From NCBI GenBank assembly GCA_036272325.1, contig DATAYY010000153.1, positions 1-23,948 on the forward strand: a DNA stretch of 23,948 bases, written 5' to 3'. The stretch is from Schlegelella_A sp036272325. Lineage in GTDB: Bacteria > Pseudomonadota > Gammaproteobacteria > Burkholderiales > Burkholderiaceae_C. The translations under genes were made by a program, and so were the position numbers. Under the pieces are notes generated by a model, which saw only the letters and a list, made by a program, of their open reading frames with translations, was not told the DNA's origin and made no database searches. This document shows, piece by piece, positions 22,937-23,948 of this stretch. Position 1 is the first letter of the stretch; each line of letters opens with the position of its first letter.

Positions 22937-23948
22937 CTAGTGGACGACGCGCTCGAAGACGAAGCGGCCGTCCTCGTAGTCGACCGGGATCACGTCCTTC
23001 GGCCCGAAACGCCCCTCGAGGATCAGCTTCGAGACCGGGTTCTCGATGTCGCGCTGAATCGCCCGCTTGAGAGGCCGCGCGCCGAACACGGGATCGAAGC
23101 CGGCCTTGGCGATCTGCGCCAGCGCCCGCGGCGTGACCTCGAGCCTCATATCCATCTTCTCGAGCCTCGTCTCGAGCACGCGCAGCTGGATCTTCGCGAT
23201 CGCCTGGATGTTCTTCTGGTCGAGGGCGTGGAAGACGACAGCCTCGTCGATCCGGTTCAGGAACTCGGGCCGGAAGTGCTTCTTGACCTCGACCCAGACC
23301 GCATCGCTGATCGCCTGCGAGCCCTGCCCGGCCATCTGCACGATCTGCTGCGAGCCGAGATTGGAGGTCATGACGATGACCGTGTTCTTGAAGTCGACCG
23401 TGCGCCCCTGGCCGTCGGTCAGGCGACCGTCGTCGAGCACCTGCAGCAGCACGTTGAAGACGTCGGGGTGCGCCTTCTCGACCTCGTCGAGCAGCAGCAC
23501 GCTGTACGGCTTCCTGCGCACCGCCTCGGTCAGATAGCCGCCCTCGTCGTAGCCGACGTAACCCGGCGGCGCGCCGATCATCCGCGCGACCGAATGCTTC
23601 TCCATGAACTCACTCATGTCGAGCCGGATCAGGTGGTCTTCGCTGTCGAACAGGAACGCGGCGAGCGCCTTGCAGAGCTCGGTCTTGCCAACGCCCGTCG
23701 GGCCGAGAAACAGGAACGAGCCGGTCGGCCGGTTCGGGTCCGAGAGGCCCGAGCGCGAGCGGCGGATCGCGTTCGACACCGCCGCGATCGCCTCGTCCTG
23801 GCCGACGACGCGCTCGTGCAGCTTCGCTTCCATCTGCAGCAGCTTGTCGCGCTCGCCCTGCATCAGCTTGGACACCGGAATCCCGGTCGCCCGCGCCACG
23901 ACTTCGGCGATCTCTTCGGCGCCGACTTGCGTGCGCAGCAAGGTGGGC
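22937..23948 (-). CDS. clpB: ATP-dependent disaggregase ClpB, C-terminal part (runs off window)
   Basis: The last 336 codons of ClpB; the gene continues beyond the right edge. Visible are the linker into the second AAA+ module (VVARATGIPVSKLMQGERDKLLQ), then VVGQDEAI. Walker A GPTGVGKTE, Walker B VLLLDEVEKAHPDV, the pore-loop motif GAPPGYVGYDEGG and the sensor region IVMTSNLGS follow. HFRPEFLNRIDEAVVF and the sensor-2 motif FGARPLKRAIQRDIENPVSKLIL end the D2 domain. GYVGYDEGG and the D2 sequence fit ClpB better than ClpA or ClpC. ClpB resolubilises aggregated protein together with DnaK. It is usually heat-shock controlled, but its promoter is outside the window. The TAG stop lies 14 bp from the convergent hypothetical gene. 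Confidence 0.97.
   Translation of the reverse strand, partial: PTLLRTQVGAEEIAEVVARATGIPVSKLMQGERDKLLQMEAKLHERVVGQDEAIAAVSNAIRRSRSGLSDPNRPTGSFLFLGPTGVGKTELCKALAAFLFDSEDHLIRLDMSEFMEKHSVARMIGAPPGYVGYDEGGYLTEAVRRKPYSVLLLDEVEKAHPDVFNVLLQVLDDGRLTDGQGRTVDFKNTVIVMTSNLGSQQIVQMAGQGSQAISDAVWVEVKKHFRPEFLNRIDEAVVFHALDQKNIQAIAKIQLRVLETRLEKMDMRLEVTPRALAQIAKAGFDPVFGARPLKRAIQRDIENPVSKLILEGRFGPKDVIPVDYEDGRFVFERVVH

Overview
The window looks like a chromosomal segment of a GC-rich betaproteobacterium, probably Burkholderiales-like. Sampled coding lines are about 70% GC. A priB gene sits between rpsF and rpsR, and a DUF1631 protein is present; both are typical of beta/gamma-proteobacteria. No tRNA, rRNA, CRISPR array, integrase or intact transposase was seen. 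Layout, left to right: (1) 1-7158, plus strand, is a tightly packed catabolic and uptake cluster. It holds the 3' end of an opine/D-hydroxyproline-oxidase-type subunit A with a BFD-like [2Fe-2S] domain, then a DAO-fold subunit B, then a complete Dpp/Opp-type ABC importer (binding protein, two permeases, two ATPases). Most junctions are ATGA overlaps. A third FAD-dependent amine/amino-acid oxidase (7120-8307, minus) converges on it and overlaps the last ATPase gene by 39 bp. The likely logic is import of an amino-acid derivative (opine, peptide or imino acid) and its oxidation by flavoenzymes. (2) 8308-12446 is a visibly AT-richer accessory patch; sampled non-coding lines are 53-55% GC. It carries a divergent TetR regulator and two short-chain dehydrogenases, with a sigma70-like promoter bracketed by candidate operators. 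Long stretches with no recognisable gene lie on both sides, and one doubtful small ORF is present. (3) 12447-21052 is a long minus-strand run. From its promoter side it reads rpsF, priB, rpsR, rplI, dnaB, an EamA/DMT exporter, two alpha/beta hydrolases and a DUF1631 protein. The first five are the conserved ribosomal/primosome block. (4) 21396-22922, plus strand, encodes an unrecognised 508-aa protein with an N-terminal tryptophan-repeat region and a C-terminal Roadblock/LC7-like segment. It converges on the 3' part of clpB, which runs off the right edge. I see no clearly new defence or mobile system. The observations I rate highest are a priB gene that has lost its AUG start, a tandem SRR repeat at the S6 C-terminus, the TetR/SDR/SDR cassette whose enzymes both lack the usual catalytic serine, and the Roadblock-like protein.
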